Of a stretch of 64,000 bases of DNA, positions 32,571 to 43,232 are shown one piece after another. The first letter of the stretch is position 1. Every line of letters begins with the position of its first letter. The translations under genes were made by a program, and so were the position numbers. Source of the DNA: Nannobrachium achirus (lineage: Eukaryota > Chordata > Actinopteri > Myctophiformes > Myctophidae); contig CAWUGW010000645.1 in NCBI GenBank assembly GCA_963921795.1, forward strand, positions 34,806 to 98,805, read 5' to 3'. The notes beneath the pieces are model-generated. The model was not told the origin of the DNA and searched no databases. It was given only the letters and a program-made list of their open reading frames with translations.

Positions 32571-32642
32571 GACAGAGACAGAGACAGTGAGTGAGTGAGT
32601 GAGTGAGTGAGTGAGTGAGTGAGTGAGTGAGTGAGTGAGTGA

Positions 32643-32711
<69 letters not shown>

Positions 32712-32722
32712 TGAGTGAGTGA

Positions 32723-32796
<74 letters not shown>
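32571..32796. repeat. (TGAG)n and (TG)n microsatellite beside B2
   Basis: GAGACA repeats, then TGAG, TG, TGAG and TG blocks ending before AAACATCTCTCTGCC. Frames reading Thr-His or Ser-Leu-Thr-His through it are artefacts. Confidence 0.95.
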
Positions 32797-32799
<3 letters not shown>

Positions 32800-32814
32800 C
32801 ATCTCTCTGCCAAA

Positions 32815-33415
32815 ACACAGGGTAGGGTGACCATACGTCCTCTTTTCCCTGGACATGTCCTCTTTTTAGAGGGCTGTCCGGGGGAATTTATAAAATCCTT
32901 CAAATGTCCAGGGATTTGAGTTTGTGTAGCGTCTACTTTATCAGAGCATCACAGACCATTGTATTTACCATACATGTTCAGTGGTTCCTTTGGGAACACA
33001 CTCTGAGAAGCGGAGTTCCACCCCGAACCCCAGAATGTGTATTCATTCATTATACAACAGTGCAGCGCCGCACTCTCCTCCTACGTTCTCCGTTCAAGCA
33101 AAGCCACTGAAGCGAGCGCCGGTGAGCAGTGAGCGAATGAAAAGAAAATACCGAAACGTAAATGCAATTTCACTGATGAAACGCGGATAAAGTACCCGTG
33201 TTTTCGTCTGGGTCGTTACAAATGGGAAGCAGAGTACTGTCTCAAAAGCAGGAACTTATGTATCCGTGGCAAATAAAGGTTCCAATGACCTGCAAGCCCA
33301 TATGTCCGCTACAAAGTACTTTGTACGACCTGGCGAAGCAGAAGATATGTTGCCTGGTTAATAAACCAGACCAAACACAACAACACCCCCTGGTGGTAGT
33401 GGTGTTGTAGTACGA
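32815..33415 (+). pseudogene. hAT transposon 5' fragment with BED-type N-terminus
   Basis: Starts CAGGGTAGGGTGACCATACG, a hAT-like terminus. Broken frames read KRKCNFTDETRIKYPCF then RLGRYKWEAEYCLK (33148 onward), and, one frame over, SKAGTYVSVANKGSNDLQAH. This is the N-terminal BED/zinc-finger-like segment of hAT-family (ZBED-related) transposases, pattern 'KRKC.F...L...YP...' and 'VSVANKG..DL..H'. At least one frame change separates the two parts and the rest of the transposase is missing. Confidence 0.6.
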
Positions 33416-34261
33416 TCCATTGAGATTCTATTTCCTCAACCAGTTGGTTTCTGTAGGCTTGGGGCACGTGGTTTGGGGCAAACCCCAGAAATGAAAACTC
33501 TTCCTGAAATCCCAGACTCTCTTCCCAAAACGAAGTGTGTGATAGAGGCTGGCAACGCCAGGCAAGAAGATATGGTAAATGCAGCTGAGGGCGTTTTAGC
33601 TTGAGGCATTATTTATATTTTATACATTAGCCATAAAATACATTATTTTAAAGCATGGCCTAACTAAACATTGAAGAATAGGCTTACCTCTTCTTTTCTT
33701 TTTGTTTAACATGTTTTGAGGCATTATCTATATTTTATATATTTTCAACTATTATTCATTGTGTCTATATCATGTGACCAGGGGAGGTAGTAATGTTTCC
33801 TATGCGGCCGCAACTTCCGGAATGTCTAAAAAACATGGGACTGGCTGTCAAAATGAGTGATATTAAACTATTTATGTCAACACACTGCTTAGATTTTCTT
33901 CCACGCTTGAGAAGTAAACAGATGAGAGACCGGTATAGGACCTTTACTTTTTGGATAGAATGTTCACAAAAGGTAAGAAGTGTTCGTGAACGGCGGAGCT
34001 TCCCCACAACAGACTGATTGTGGATGACAAGAGTGAGGAAACTCATCTCTGAGCTGCATAGCAGAGGGAGAGGTTCCAAAAGGAGCTAGTGTCCAGACCC
34101 AGTCACATATTTCAACCTAAACAGTCAGTTTCCTGTGGAAGAATACCTGATCACTGTAAATGATAAAAACATGAGACACATTGACAATGTACAGACTGAC
34201 TAATCATGGATCAAGGACAGACAGTATAGATTAGTGTCATTGTTGAAGTCATTGTTGTTAC
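33416..34261. other. Intron between A2 and B2
   Basis: Duplicated intron sequence shared with 36057-36770. It contains short unassigned frames only. From 34085 it is the conserved flank of A exons. Confidence 0.55.
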
Positions 34262-34555
34262 CTGAACAGGTCAGCTCCAGACTGGACAAGGAAGAACTAG
34301 AGCTCATTGATCCACACCTCCCCAGTGAATTTTCAGATCCAACACAGCGGGATAGAATCCTCCATGTAGGTTGATATGTAGAACCATGTCTCTCTTCTGT
34401 AGAAACAGGAGAGCCACAGCCCAGTTGTCTACACGCTACAGATGATTTCTCCTGGTTCCAGTCATAAGGATTCACTGGTCTCCATTCTCTCTGGTGTTTC
34501 ACGTCTAGTCTACCAGTACAGTTACTGGTTCCTCCCACCAACCTGATACCAGGAT
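34262..34555 (-). CDS. SRCR domain exon A2 (6 Cys)
   Basis: Symmetric phase-1 exon of 294 bases; acceptor CTGTGTACAG before 34555, donor GTAACA. It encodes DPGIRLVGGTSNCTGRLDV, EWRPVNPYDWNQEKSSVAC, RQLGCGSPVSTEERHGST, ILSRCVGSENSLGRC, a Ser-rich stretch and LELTCSG. C2 and C7 are absent as in the other A exons. It is preceded by B1 (264 bp away) and followed by B2. Confidence 0.88.
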
Positions 34556-34818
34556 CTGTACACAGACAATAGAATAAAAGTTTAGAACTGTAGTCTCTCT
34601 ATCCTAGAGTTAACTGTCAGCAAAAATAGACAACCTTGTAAGCTCACAACTCATCACAATACAAGCTTGTAGATCTGCTATTTTTGAGTGAAAATGGGAG
34701 TCGGCCTAGTATACCGCCTTGTGAATACAGTGAACTAAATTTAGGATTGAACTGGTTGAAACAGTAATATTACTTTGACTGTAAACTAATAATCAATAAA
34801 GTGTAGTTTGTCTTTTAC

Positions 34819-35121
34819 CTGAGCAGGTGAGTCCAACAGTCTTGTCAGGTGAGCAGGTGTTTCTAGTTGAGTCTGAGGTTCTACAGTCCAGGAGAACAGA
34901 CTCACTGCCTTCACACTGGAACTCTTTGGTCCACATGGGAGCCTTCCCTTCTCCATAGAGCGCCCCCTGGAGGACTGAAGGAGCCCCACAGTCAAGCTCC
35001 CTACAGGCCACCTCTGCATCCTGCTGGTCAAAGTCACCTTCACACACTGAGAGCCACGACTGATCAGACTTCACCTCCACTCTGCCTGAACACTCACTAG
35101 TCCCATTCACCAACCTCACCC
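34819..35121 (-). CDS. SRCR domain exon B1 (8 Cys)
   Basis: Symmetric phase-1 exon of 303 bases, acceptor CACCTATAG, donor GTAAAA; protein identical to B2 (GVRLVNGTSECSGRVEV ... GLTCSG). It is preceded by A1 after a 4.0-kb intron and followed by A2. It is the first B-type domain in the visible transcript. Confidence 0.92.
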
Positions 35122-35147
35122 CTATAGGTGAGAGACAGAGACAGAGA

Positions 35148-35201
35148 CAGTGAGTGAGTGAGTGAGTGAGTGAGTGAGTGAGTGAGTGAGTGAGTGAGTG
35201 A

Positions 35202-35247
<46 letters not shown>

Positions 35248-35396
35248 ATAGGCGCCGGGTTTTGTCCATGCCGCGGGGGGCTGAAACATCGAGCGCTCCC
35301 CCGACCCCCCCCACCCCCTCAAACAAATCGGTACGTGTTAATTTCGCCTTGATCTCGCGGGGGGCTGCGGCCCTTCATCACCCACAGAGACGGCGC

Positions 35397-35440
<44 letters not shown>
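35148..35440. repeat. (TGAG)n/(TG)n microsatellite with a 153-bp insert
   Basis: TGAG then TG repeats, interrupted at 35248-35400 by a block with inverted ends ATAGGCGCCG and CGGCGCCTAT, then TG again to 35440. The paired microsatellite beside B2 has no such block. Confidence 0.85.
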
Positions 35441-35443
<3 letters not shown>

Positions 35444-35464
35444 CATCTCTCTGCCAAAACACAG

Positions 35465-36056
35465 GGTAGGGTGACCATACGTCCTCTTTTCCCTGGACAT
35501 GTCCTCTTTTTAGAGGGCTGTCCGTGGGGAATTTATAAAATCCTTCAAATGTCCAGGGATTTGAGTTTGTGTAGCGTCTACTTTATCAGAGCATCACAGA
35601 CCATTGTATTTACCATACATGTTCAGTGGTTCCTTTGGGAACACACTCTGAGAAGCGGAGTTCCACCCCGAACCCCAGAATGTGTATTCATTCATTATAC
35701 AACAGTGCAGCGCCGCACTCTCCTCCTACGTTCTCCGTTCAAGCAAAGCCACTGAAGCGAGCGCCGGTGAGCAGTGAGCGAATGAAAAGAAAATACCGAA
35801 ACGTAAATGCAATTTCACTGATGAAACGTGGATAAAGTACCCGTGTTTTCGTCTGGGTCGTTACAAATGGGAAGCAGAGTACTGTCTCAAAAGCAGGAAC
35901 TTATGTATCCGTGGCAAATAAAGGTTCCAATGACCTGCAAGCCCATATGTCCGCTACAAAGTACTTTGTACGACCTGGCGAAGCAGAAGATATGTTGCCT
36001 GGTTAATAAACCAGACCAAACACAACAACACCCCCTGGTGGTAGTGGTGTTGTAGT
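35465..36056 (+). pseudogene. hAT transposon fragment, duplicated copy
   Basis: Near-identical copy of 32821-33415 (KRKCNFTDETRIKYPCF, VSVANKGSNDLQAH), carried by the SRCR tandem duplication rather than by a second transposition, because the flanking intron is duplicated too. Confidence 0.6.
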
Positions 36057-36770
36057 ACGATCCATTGAGATTCTATTTCCTCAACCAGTTGGTTTCTGTA
36101 GGCTTGCACGTGGTTTGGGGCAAACCCCAGAAATGAAAACTCTTCCTGAAATCCCAGACTCTCTTCCCAAAACGAAGTGTGTGATAGAGGCTGGCAACGC
36201 CAGGCAAGAAGATATGGTAAATGCAGCTGAGGGCGTTTTAGCTTGAGGCATTATTTATATTTTATACATTAGCCATAAAATACATTATTTTAAAGCATGG
36301 CCTAACTAAACATTGAAGAATAGGCTTACCTCTTCTTTTCTTTTTGTTTAACATGTTTTGAGGCATTATTTATATTTTTCTATTATTGACACAAGAGGTT
36401 ATTTTGAAGAATGGGCTACCTCACTTTTTATATGTTTTATTTTCAACTATTATTCATTGTGTCTATATCACGTGACCAGGGGAGGTAGTGATGTTTTCTA
36501 TGCGACCGCAACTTCCGGAATGTCTAAAAAACGAGACCGGCTGACAAAATGAGCAATATAAACTCTTTATTTCAACACGCTGCTTCGATCTTCTTCCGCG
36601 CTTGAGAAGTAAACAGATGAGAGACCGGTATGGGAATTTACTTTTTGGATAAAATGTTCACAAAAGGCGTAGCTTCTCCGCAACAGACCGATTGTGGATA
36701 ACAAGAGTGAGGAACCTCATCTCTGAGCTGCATAGCAGAGGGAGAGGTTCCAAAAGGAGCTAGTGTGTCT

Positions 36771-37639
36771 CAAAGCTATTTGGTTATTTGTGTCTTGCCG
36801 TTAACACAGAGAGCTTTACATTTGTATTTTCTGGGATCGCTACAAGGAAATATTACTTATATTCAGTGACTATAATGTTAGCCAGCCTGAAACCAGTGTT
36901 TGTGGTTTTATATAGACATTGTGTGTCATGTTAGTGTCACAGAACTAAAACAATGGCGCATGTGGACACTGTTAAGGACATCAACATACGGTGGACAAAG
37001 GATACGGAAACATTTCACGTGCATTAATGTATGTGTATGTGAAAAGTAGCGGATATTTTAGACCGGAGCTTTAGACCGGATATACTGTAAGCCTTGCACA
37101 CTAAATAGAAACCAAACCAGGCTTGGTCACTTCAATAATAAAAATAAATAGGCAACACTGAGTTAATTGTCTCACTTTGATTACTTAAAGTAGGCCTGCA
37201 TAAAAAAATAATTGTGTACTGTAGCTATTTACAATCAGGTAGTGTTTAACATCAAATGTAAATGTTGTACTTTATAATCGTTTAATTTTAATCAAGAGAA
37301 CACATTTTCGACATTAACTAATTGTGTTGACTTCTTGCAAATTAAAGGGATATTTCACTTAAAAAAAACTTTTGATCTTTTTATCGTCTAATCAGGTTTT
37401 TATGAACACCCTGAACAGTCTCTAATTTGCTAGATTCTTTAGATATTTGATGTAAATGTTGCATTTCTAAGTAATATTATTCTGCATTACAATGTTTTAT
37501 AATTCAGTACCCATCAATTCCAGGCATGATTTGACATATTCAATTGCATTATAAGGATACTACAGGTACGTATATGGAAATTGATTAAAGAATATATGAA
37601 TTTTGGTTATCTCTCATATGAAAGTGGTGGTAACAGTCG
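36771..37639. other. Intron; dispersed repeat 36911-37097, otherwise unassigned
   Basis: 36911-37097 matches 4653-4837. The rest is AT-rich intron without recognised exons. Confidence 0.5.
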
Positions 37640-38705
37640 AAAGCTACCAAGCTGGTAGCCCCTCTCGCGACTTCTTGTTACTTTTTTTTGTATTCTGAAG
37701 AGCCGTAACAAGAGTCACTTGCTTGTCCGCTCTTTCTGATACGCAAGCGCAAGCCTACCACTGTCTGGTCTCGGACGAATACAGCGTTGCTCAGATGTTG
37801 TTGAGATTCTCTAAAGATACCCAGAACTGCACAAGGAGAGCGCGGAAACGTGTGCGAATCAGCGCAAATCGGCGATGCCGTTAAGTATTTTTAATCTATT
37901 TGTGAATATTTTGCTGCTTTTTCCAAACTCTCTCTTGCTTCCTCATTACGTCACATGTCCCGCCTCCCCCCGGCTTCTTTTGGCTAGCTGGTAGTGTCAG
38001 CCTGTCTCTGATAGTTCAGAGGCAGGAACGTAGCCAACCACACCGCAGGGATATCAGAAAGAGCCGACGGACAAGCAAGTGACTCTTGTTACGGCTCTTC
38101 AGAATACAAAAAAAAAAATAACAAGAAGTCGTGAGAGGGGGTAGCCGCAAATTGCAACACTAGATTATTTTTAATCGGTTGAATCTATGGTTGCAATACC
38201 TCCCATATGCAGCCAACGCATCAAAACAGTTTTTTTGCTATCTGATTGTATTAAACAACGTCAGACTCATCAATATTGGGGCTGTACGGAAAGCCTGAAG
38301 ACTCCTCTTTCTAGATGCAAAGTGTTTGTTTCATAAAAACCCAACATAGACATGTTATGAGCTACTTTCTATCAAGAAATTCAGTTCAAGTGATTATTAT
38401 TTCTGAGTGCTGGAGTTTGGAAGCGCTCGTGGGAAGTCACTCAGCGGTCCTGTGTACCAGCTGGTTCTAAAAAGTCACATAGCCTAATGCAGGAGGCAGC
38501 GGGACATGGCGTTATAGAAGACAAGCGCTTCCGAAGTTCAACACTTCAGAGCCCCAATATTGGTGAGTCTGACATTGATTAATACAATCAGATTGTAAAA
38601 AACAGTTTTTATGTGTTGGATGCCTATGGGAGGTATTGCAACCCTAGATTCAACATAAAAAAAAAATCTAGCGTTGCAATTTGCGGTTACCAAGCTGGTA
38701 GTGCT
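37640..38705. mobile_element. TIR element with a second element nested in its left arm
   Basis: The outer arms carry CTACCAAGCTGGTAG and GCAAATTGCAAC... on the left (37643 and 38148-38285) and their complement at 38563-38705 (GCCCCAATATTGG at the inner edge). The arms are about 150 bp, with a core at 38286-38562. The left arm is interrupted by the element at about 37657-38145. There is no transposase. Confidence 0.65.
37657..38145. mobile_element. Nested MITE, about 490 bp, TIR about 85 bp
   Basis: The left arm CCCCTCTCGCGACTTCTTGT then TGTATTCTGAAGAGCCGTAA and ACAAGAGTCACTTGCTTGTC is mirrored at 38064-38145. Internal sequence is non-coding. Confidence 0.8.
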
Positions 38706-39131
38706 AGCAGGGGTTAAATGATACCATGGGCATGTGGGAACATAAAATCATCATTAGAATTTGCCACAAGAATCCATTGCTTTTCATAAATTGTGGGCTA
38801 TGTCCCATGGACTAAATCTAAAGCGATTACGTGCATATGAATACTCCACAGGCATTGGAGAGAGATATTTTCTGAGGTGGTACTTGGAGTAAAACGTTTG
38901 TGAACCACTGGATTAGACTAAATTATAACTAAATACATCAGATAAATCACTTATTGGAATGAATGTACACAATCACAACACAAACTAACTAGAAACATAT
39001 TTCACCCTAAATAGTCTGTATACTGTAGCTGATGAAAACATGAGAAACACATTGACAATGTACAGACTGACTAATCATAGAGACAAGGAGACAGACAGTA
39101 TGAAGATTAGGGTCATTGTTGAAGTCATTAC
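38706..39131. other. Intron downstream of SRCR A1
   Basis: The last 150 bases resemble the flanks of A2-A4 (ACAATGTACAGACTGACTAA). No other feature. Confidence 0.5.
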
Positions 39132-39431
39132 CTGAACAGATCAGCTCCAGACGGGAGGATGAGGAAGTATCAGGGTATATTGCTCCACACTCCTCCAGTG
39201 AATTTTCAGTTCCAAAACAGGGAGATAGAATCCACCATGTAGGTTGACGTCTAGAACCACGTCTCTGTTCTGTAGAAACAACAGAGCCACAGTCCAGTTG
39301 TCTACACGCTACAGATGATTTTGTCAGGTTCCATTTATAAGGATCCACTGGTCTCCATTCTCCCTGGTGTTTCATCTCCAGTTTACCAGTACATTGTCTG
39401 GCTCCTCCCACCAACCTGACTTCACCAGGCT
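39132..39431 (-). CDS. SRCR domain exon A1 (6 Cys)
   Basis: Symmetric phase-1 exon of 300 bases; acceptor GTGTGTACAG before 39431, donor GTAATG after TCAG. It encodes QPGEVRLVGGARQCTGKLEM, EWRPVDPYKWNLTKSS, VACRQLDCGSVVSTEQRRGS, ILSPCFGTENSLEEC, AIYPDTSSSSRLELICSG. Six cysteines, C2 and C7 absent, as in A2-A4, but it is the most divergent A domain. It joins the Pro-rich exon upstream in phase and B1 downstream. Confidence 0.88.
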
Positions 39432-40150
39432 CTGTACACACACAATAGAATAAACAGTCAAATAAAGTAATGTTTCTTTGATTACAACAAAACCTCTAGC
39501 TTAGGGAGGGGTCGATTTTTATTGAGGGGTGTTACTGGAGAAATTGTATAAGCCCTGATATAAAATGCCATGACCCTCCCTCTCAATTGGGGGAAAAATC
39601 AATGACCCTCCCCTGGCATTAAAAAAAAAAAGATTTACCCTCCCCTAACAACATGACATTTACCACAGTAAAATTATGCCTAAAACCTTAACTTATAGTT
39701 AGGGCTGTCGAGACGATTAATCATACACCTAATTCCAGTTCACTGCGCAATGTAGTTAATTTCAATTAAGCTCTCACTCCAGTCAGCTGGTCTGAATGAT
39801 AAAATGACATAATAGGCTATAGAATGGGTCTTCAGCCAAGCAGTTGTGATGAAAACGTAGTCCTGTGCTTTCTTATTCTCCTCACCTCAAATTAAACGCT
39901 GGATTATTTACTTTCTTCAAATTGACTGGATCCAACACACAAGGTAACATCCATGTCTTTATCCATCACAATGTTTTCACATCAGACAAAGTAGCCTAAT
40001 CACTCAAACCTATGTGTGACCAAGTTTAACATCTTTATGAAGAAGTTAGAGTGCACTGTGAGATGAGACCTTTTTGTTTTTGGACAGATGCAACATCTCT
40101 AGCGAGCTCTCTCCCTCTCTTTTTGCTTTTTGAGAGAGAGCGACTGCAGC

Positions 40151-40154
<4 letters not shown>

Positions 40155-40237
<83 letters not shown>

Positions 40238-40248
40238 TCACACTCACA

Positions 40249-40287
<39 letters not shown>
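40155..40287. repeat. (CA)n microsatellite
   Basis: Long CA run with a CACTCACTCACACTCACACT interruption near 40231-40251. Confidence 0.95.
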
Positions 40288-40289
<2 letters not shown>

Positions 40290-40721
40290 TCTGTTTGCAT
40301 ATGGCCACATTCTCATAATATAATTCGGTTTAGTCGTGCGAATGGGAGGGGTGAAGTTGCCACATTCTTGCATATTTAATTGATACGTTTGCCCTCACAC
40401 TGCATCCGAAACAAGGAATCACTGAGACTGAGTCCACGTCTGTCCACAGGACATGTAGCGTATGTATCCAAGCTGCATAATAATGCCTCCTCCATCTCCC
40501 TGTGTTTATTAATTCTTCAAGTTCAACTCACAATGTAACCACAGGACCCCTGCAAAATTGCGGCACAGGCGTTAGCCTATTTATCGGCGGTCGACGGTCG
40601 TTAACGGGCTATCAAAAACTAAAACCAGTGGCGGCCGGAGGGACTCGCAAAATCTACCAGCAATAAACCAGACAGCAAATACTTTTAATAGCAAGATATG
40701 AATATCTACGAAGATGAGGAC

Positions 40722-40799
<78 letters not shown>
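40722..40799. repeat. (TC)n microsatellite
   Basis: About 38 uninterrupted TC units. Confidence 0.95.
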
Positions 40800-40802
<3 letters not shown>

Positions 40803-41399
40803 ATATGATATACAAGTGACTCCAGTGGCACTTTCCTTTTATCTAACTACTGTGAGCAACTCCTAACAAATAATACACTATCGGTATGTGCGACCGAGGG
40901 AGCGGTGATCAGAAATTAAATCAATGAGGGGAGGAGGTGGCCAGAATGGTCAGACATCTAATGAGAGCGGACGGTCTGGAGGGGGATTTAACCTTTTATA
41001 AATAAATTAATTTAACCCGCACATGGCTCTATATAGCCTACCACAATGTTTCATAGCCTGTATTTAAGACGGATGGATTCACACCAACAAACTGTCAAGT
41101 TGCACTAGGTCAATTAGAGCCCTCAATAGGACCTACACGGGTGCCTCGCATACATGTGATTTATAGATGGTAGAATTAGATGGTAGATAGTAGGAAAACA
41201 TGAACGCTATAACGCTAAATGCTCATACAATCTGATTAATAATCATGAAATATCGTCGTGCACAAACATTTGAGAGCATCTCCCCGCTCTGTGCTCATTC
41301 AAGCACTGATTGAGACTGAAGTTCCGCACTTCTGTGAAACGCGTCAGTGATAGCTCGGCTGTACCATTGAGGAGAAAGCAGAGGGTGGTATCATTGTTG

Positions 41400-41463
41400 T
41401 ATTTTACTACAGCGTTCCTTAATTAAATAATAGTATTATTGAAAGGAACGCTGTAGTAAAATA
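41400..41463. repeat. Perfect hairpin, 21-bp arms, 22-base loop
   Basis: TATTTTACTACAGCGTTCCT plus T (41400-41420) is exactly complemented at 41443-41463. Length and loop are in the range of a pre-miRNA-like stem, but perfect pairing suggests a young inverted duplication or MITE. Confidence 0.85.
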
Positions 41464-41702
41464 TATATAGGCCTATAAAAACCTGGACTATTTTTTTATT
41501 CAAAATCGCATGACCCTCCCTGACACTCAAATTAAAATAGCATCACCCTCCCCGAGATTAAAACCAAAATAGCATGACCCTCCCCTAAAATCCTCCTTGG
41601 GAGGGGGGGGTCAAAATTAACGACCCCTGCCTTACAATCTACAATATATGTTTGTTTATTGAAGCGTGTTTACCTGTTGCTAATGAGTCTGAATGAAACC
41701 AG

Positions 41703-41805
<103 letters not shown>

Positions 41806-41817
41806 TCCATCACTTCC

Positions 41818-42097
41818 TCAGGCCGGCCACAGACATATGCGTCACGCATCGTCATCTTATCGTCTGATAATGGCCACTGGGGGCGCCGTACTAATGCATT
41901 CTCAATGCAAGGTTGTTGTTTTTTTTGTGGTTGCCGTGTCTCTTCAAGAGCGTACAGGCTGCGGTTGAGCTTGAGACACGGCAACGACAAAAAACCAAAC
42001 AACCTTCCATTGACAATGCATTAGTACGGCGCCCCCAGCGGCCGTTCTCAGACGATAAGATGACGATGCGTGACGCTAATGTGTGAGCGCGGCCTTA
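41818..42097. mobile_element. Palindromic MITE, 280 bp
   Basis: CACGCATCGTCATCTTATCG on the left is mirrored by CGATAAGATGACGATGCGTG on the right, as are GGCGCCGTACTAATGCATT and GAGACACGGCAAC. The outer ends are GGCCGGCC... and ...GCGCGGCC. It lies only about 17 bases downstream (minus strand) of the Pro-rich exon donor. Confidence 0.85.
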
Positions 42098-42113
42098 GAG
42101 GAAGAGGACTCAC

Positions 42114-42521
42114 GTTTGACCTCTCTGTTTTCAATACCTGGAGTCATGGGTTGAGGTGAAACATGGACTGGAGCTGCTGTAGACACTGGAGTCATGGGTT
42201 GAGGTGAAACATGGACTGGAGCTGCTGTAGACACTGGAGGCATGGGTTGAGGTGAAACATGGACTGGAGCTGCTGTAGACACTGGAGGCATGGGTTGAGG
42301 TGAAACATGGACTGGAGCTGCTGTAGACACTGGAGACATGGGTTGAGGTGAAACATGGACTGGAGCTGCTGTAGACACTGGAGACATGGGTTGAGGTGAA
42401 ACATGGACTGGAGCTGCTGTAGACACTGGAGGCATGGATTGAGGTGAAACATGGACTGGAGCTGCTGTAGACACTGGAGGCATGGGTTGAGGTGAAACAT
42501 GGACTGGAGCTGCTCTAGACA
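42114..42521 (-). CDS. Pro/Thr/Ser-rich repeat exon (stalk or linker)
   Basis: Symmetric phase-1 exon of 408 bases; acceptor TTGTGTCTCCAG before 42521, consensus donor GTGAGT at 42113-42108. It encodes eight copies of the 16-residue unit PVSTAAPVHVSPQPM(P/S/T), with slight changes in the first unit (R for T), and ends TPGIENREVK. The 48-bp DNA repeat keeps the frame, so unit number can vary without breaking the gene. Pro, Ser and Thr richness suggests an O-glycosylated, extended linker before the SRCR domains, a position equivalent to the Pro-rich N-terminal region of neurotrypsin. There is no signal peptide here, so at least one more exon lies further right. A second minus-strand frame through the same repeat is a shadow. 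Confidence 0.75.
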
Positions 42522-42539
42522 CTGGAGACACAAAAGTAA

Positions 42540-42706
42540 CATGATACTGAAGAATGACCTAAACTGAGGTTACATAAGTAACCTAGAATAGACAAAGTTA
42601 AACTTAAAACACTTTAAAGTGTTCCTGATATGATTTGTAGTCTTGCTTCCTTGTTCTGTGTTTGATGTCACTTTAATCCTTTAAATGATGAAGTGACTTT
42701 TACTGT
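42540..42706. other. Short unique intron before the satellite
   Basis: Single-copy-looking AT-rich sequence between the Pro-rich exon acceptor and the satellite. Confidence 0.5.
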
Positions 42707-43232
42707 GAGATCAATGACTAAACATCTGCAGTACTACTCTGAGCTATGTTAAGACCTGAGATCAATGACTAAACATCTGCAGTACTACTCTGAGCTATGT
42801 TAAGACCTGAGATCAATGACTAAACATCTGCAGTACTACTCTGAGCTATGTTAAGACCTGAGATCAATGACTAAACATCTGCAGTACTACTCTAAGCTAT
42901 GTTAAGACCTGAGATCAATGACTAAACATCTGCAGTACTACTCTGAGCTATGTTAAGACCTGAGATCAATGACTAAACATCTGCAGTACTACTCTGAGCT
43001 ATGTTAAGACCTGAGATCAATGACTAAACATCTGCAGTACTACTCTGAGCTATGTTAAGACCTGAGATCAATGACTAAACATCTGCAGTACTACTCTGAG
43101 CTATGTTAAGACCTGAGATCAATGACTAAACATCTGCAGTACTACTCTGAGCTATGTTAAGACCTGAGATCAATGACTAAACATCTGCAGTACTACTCTG
43201 AGCTATGTTAAGACCTGAGATCAATGACTAAA

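Larger units (their letters stand above)
32050..34080. repeat. Tandem duplication unit, left copy
   Basis: Includes exon B2, its microsatellite, a hAT fragment and about 0.6 kb of further intron (TTCCTCAACCAGTTGGTTTC to GGTTCCAAAAGGAGCTAGTG). The same order occurs at about 34600-36770 around B1 with only small differences. B2 to B1 spacing is 2569 bases. Confidence 0.85.
34600..36770. repeat. Tandem duplication unit, right copy
   Basis: Mirror in order of 32050-34080: mini-palindrome, exon B1, microsatellite, hAT fragment, intron to GGTTCCAAAAGGAGCTAGTG. Beyond 36770 the copies diverge: here the sequence goes on into the dispersed repeat at 36911, while the left copy goes on into A2. Confidence 0.85.
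39488..41637. mobile_element. Possible TIR element holding microsatellites
   Basis: The left end AGGGAGGGGTCGATTTTTAT and the right end (reverse complement AGGCAGGGGTCGTTAATTTT) are inverted. Inside each end, ATGACCCTCCC words repeat in the same orientation. The interior holds (CA)n at 40155-40287 with a short TCACAC break, (TC)n at 40722-40799, and a perfect hairpin at 41400-41463. No gene is recognised. Confidence 0.45.

Noticed and set aside
32528-32903. Long Thr-His and Ser-Leu-Thr-His frames beside B2 (and 35122-35326, 17117-17468)
   Set aside because: They are translations of TG/TGAG microsatellites; the real SRCR exon begins at the acceptor CACCTATAG.
40035-40373. Cys-Val and Thr-His frames at the CA repeat (also 41659-42024)
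   Set aside because: Dinucleotide repeat translations.
42192-42542. Second minus-strand frame through the 48-bp repeat (Cys-Leu-Gln rich)
   Set aside because: It is the same repeat in another frame. The Pro-rich frame alone joins SRCR A1 in phase 1.
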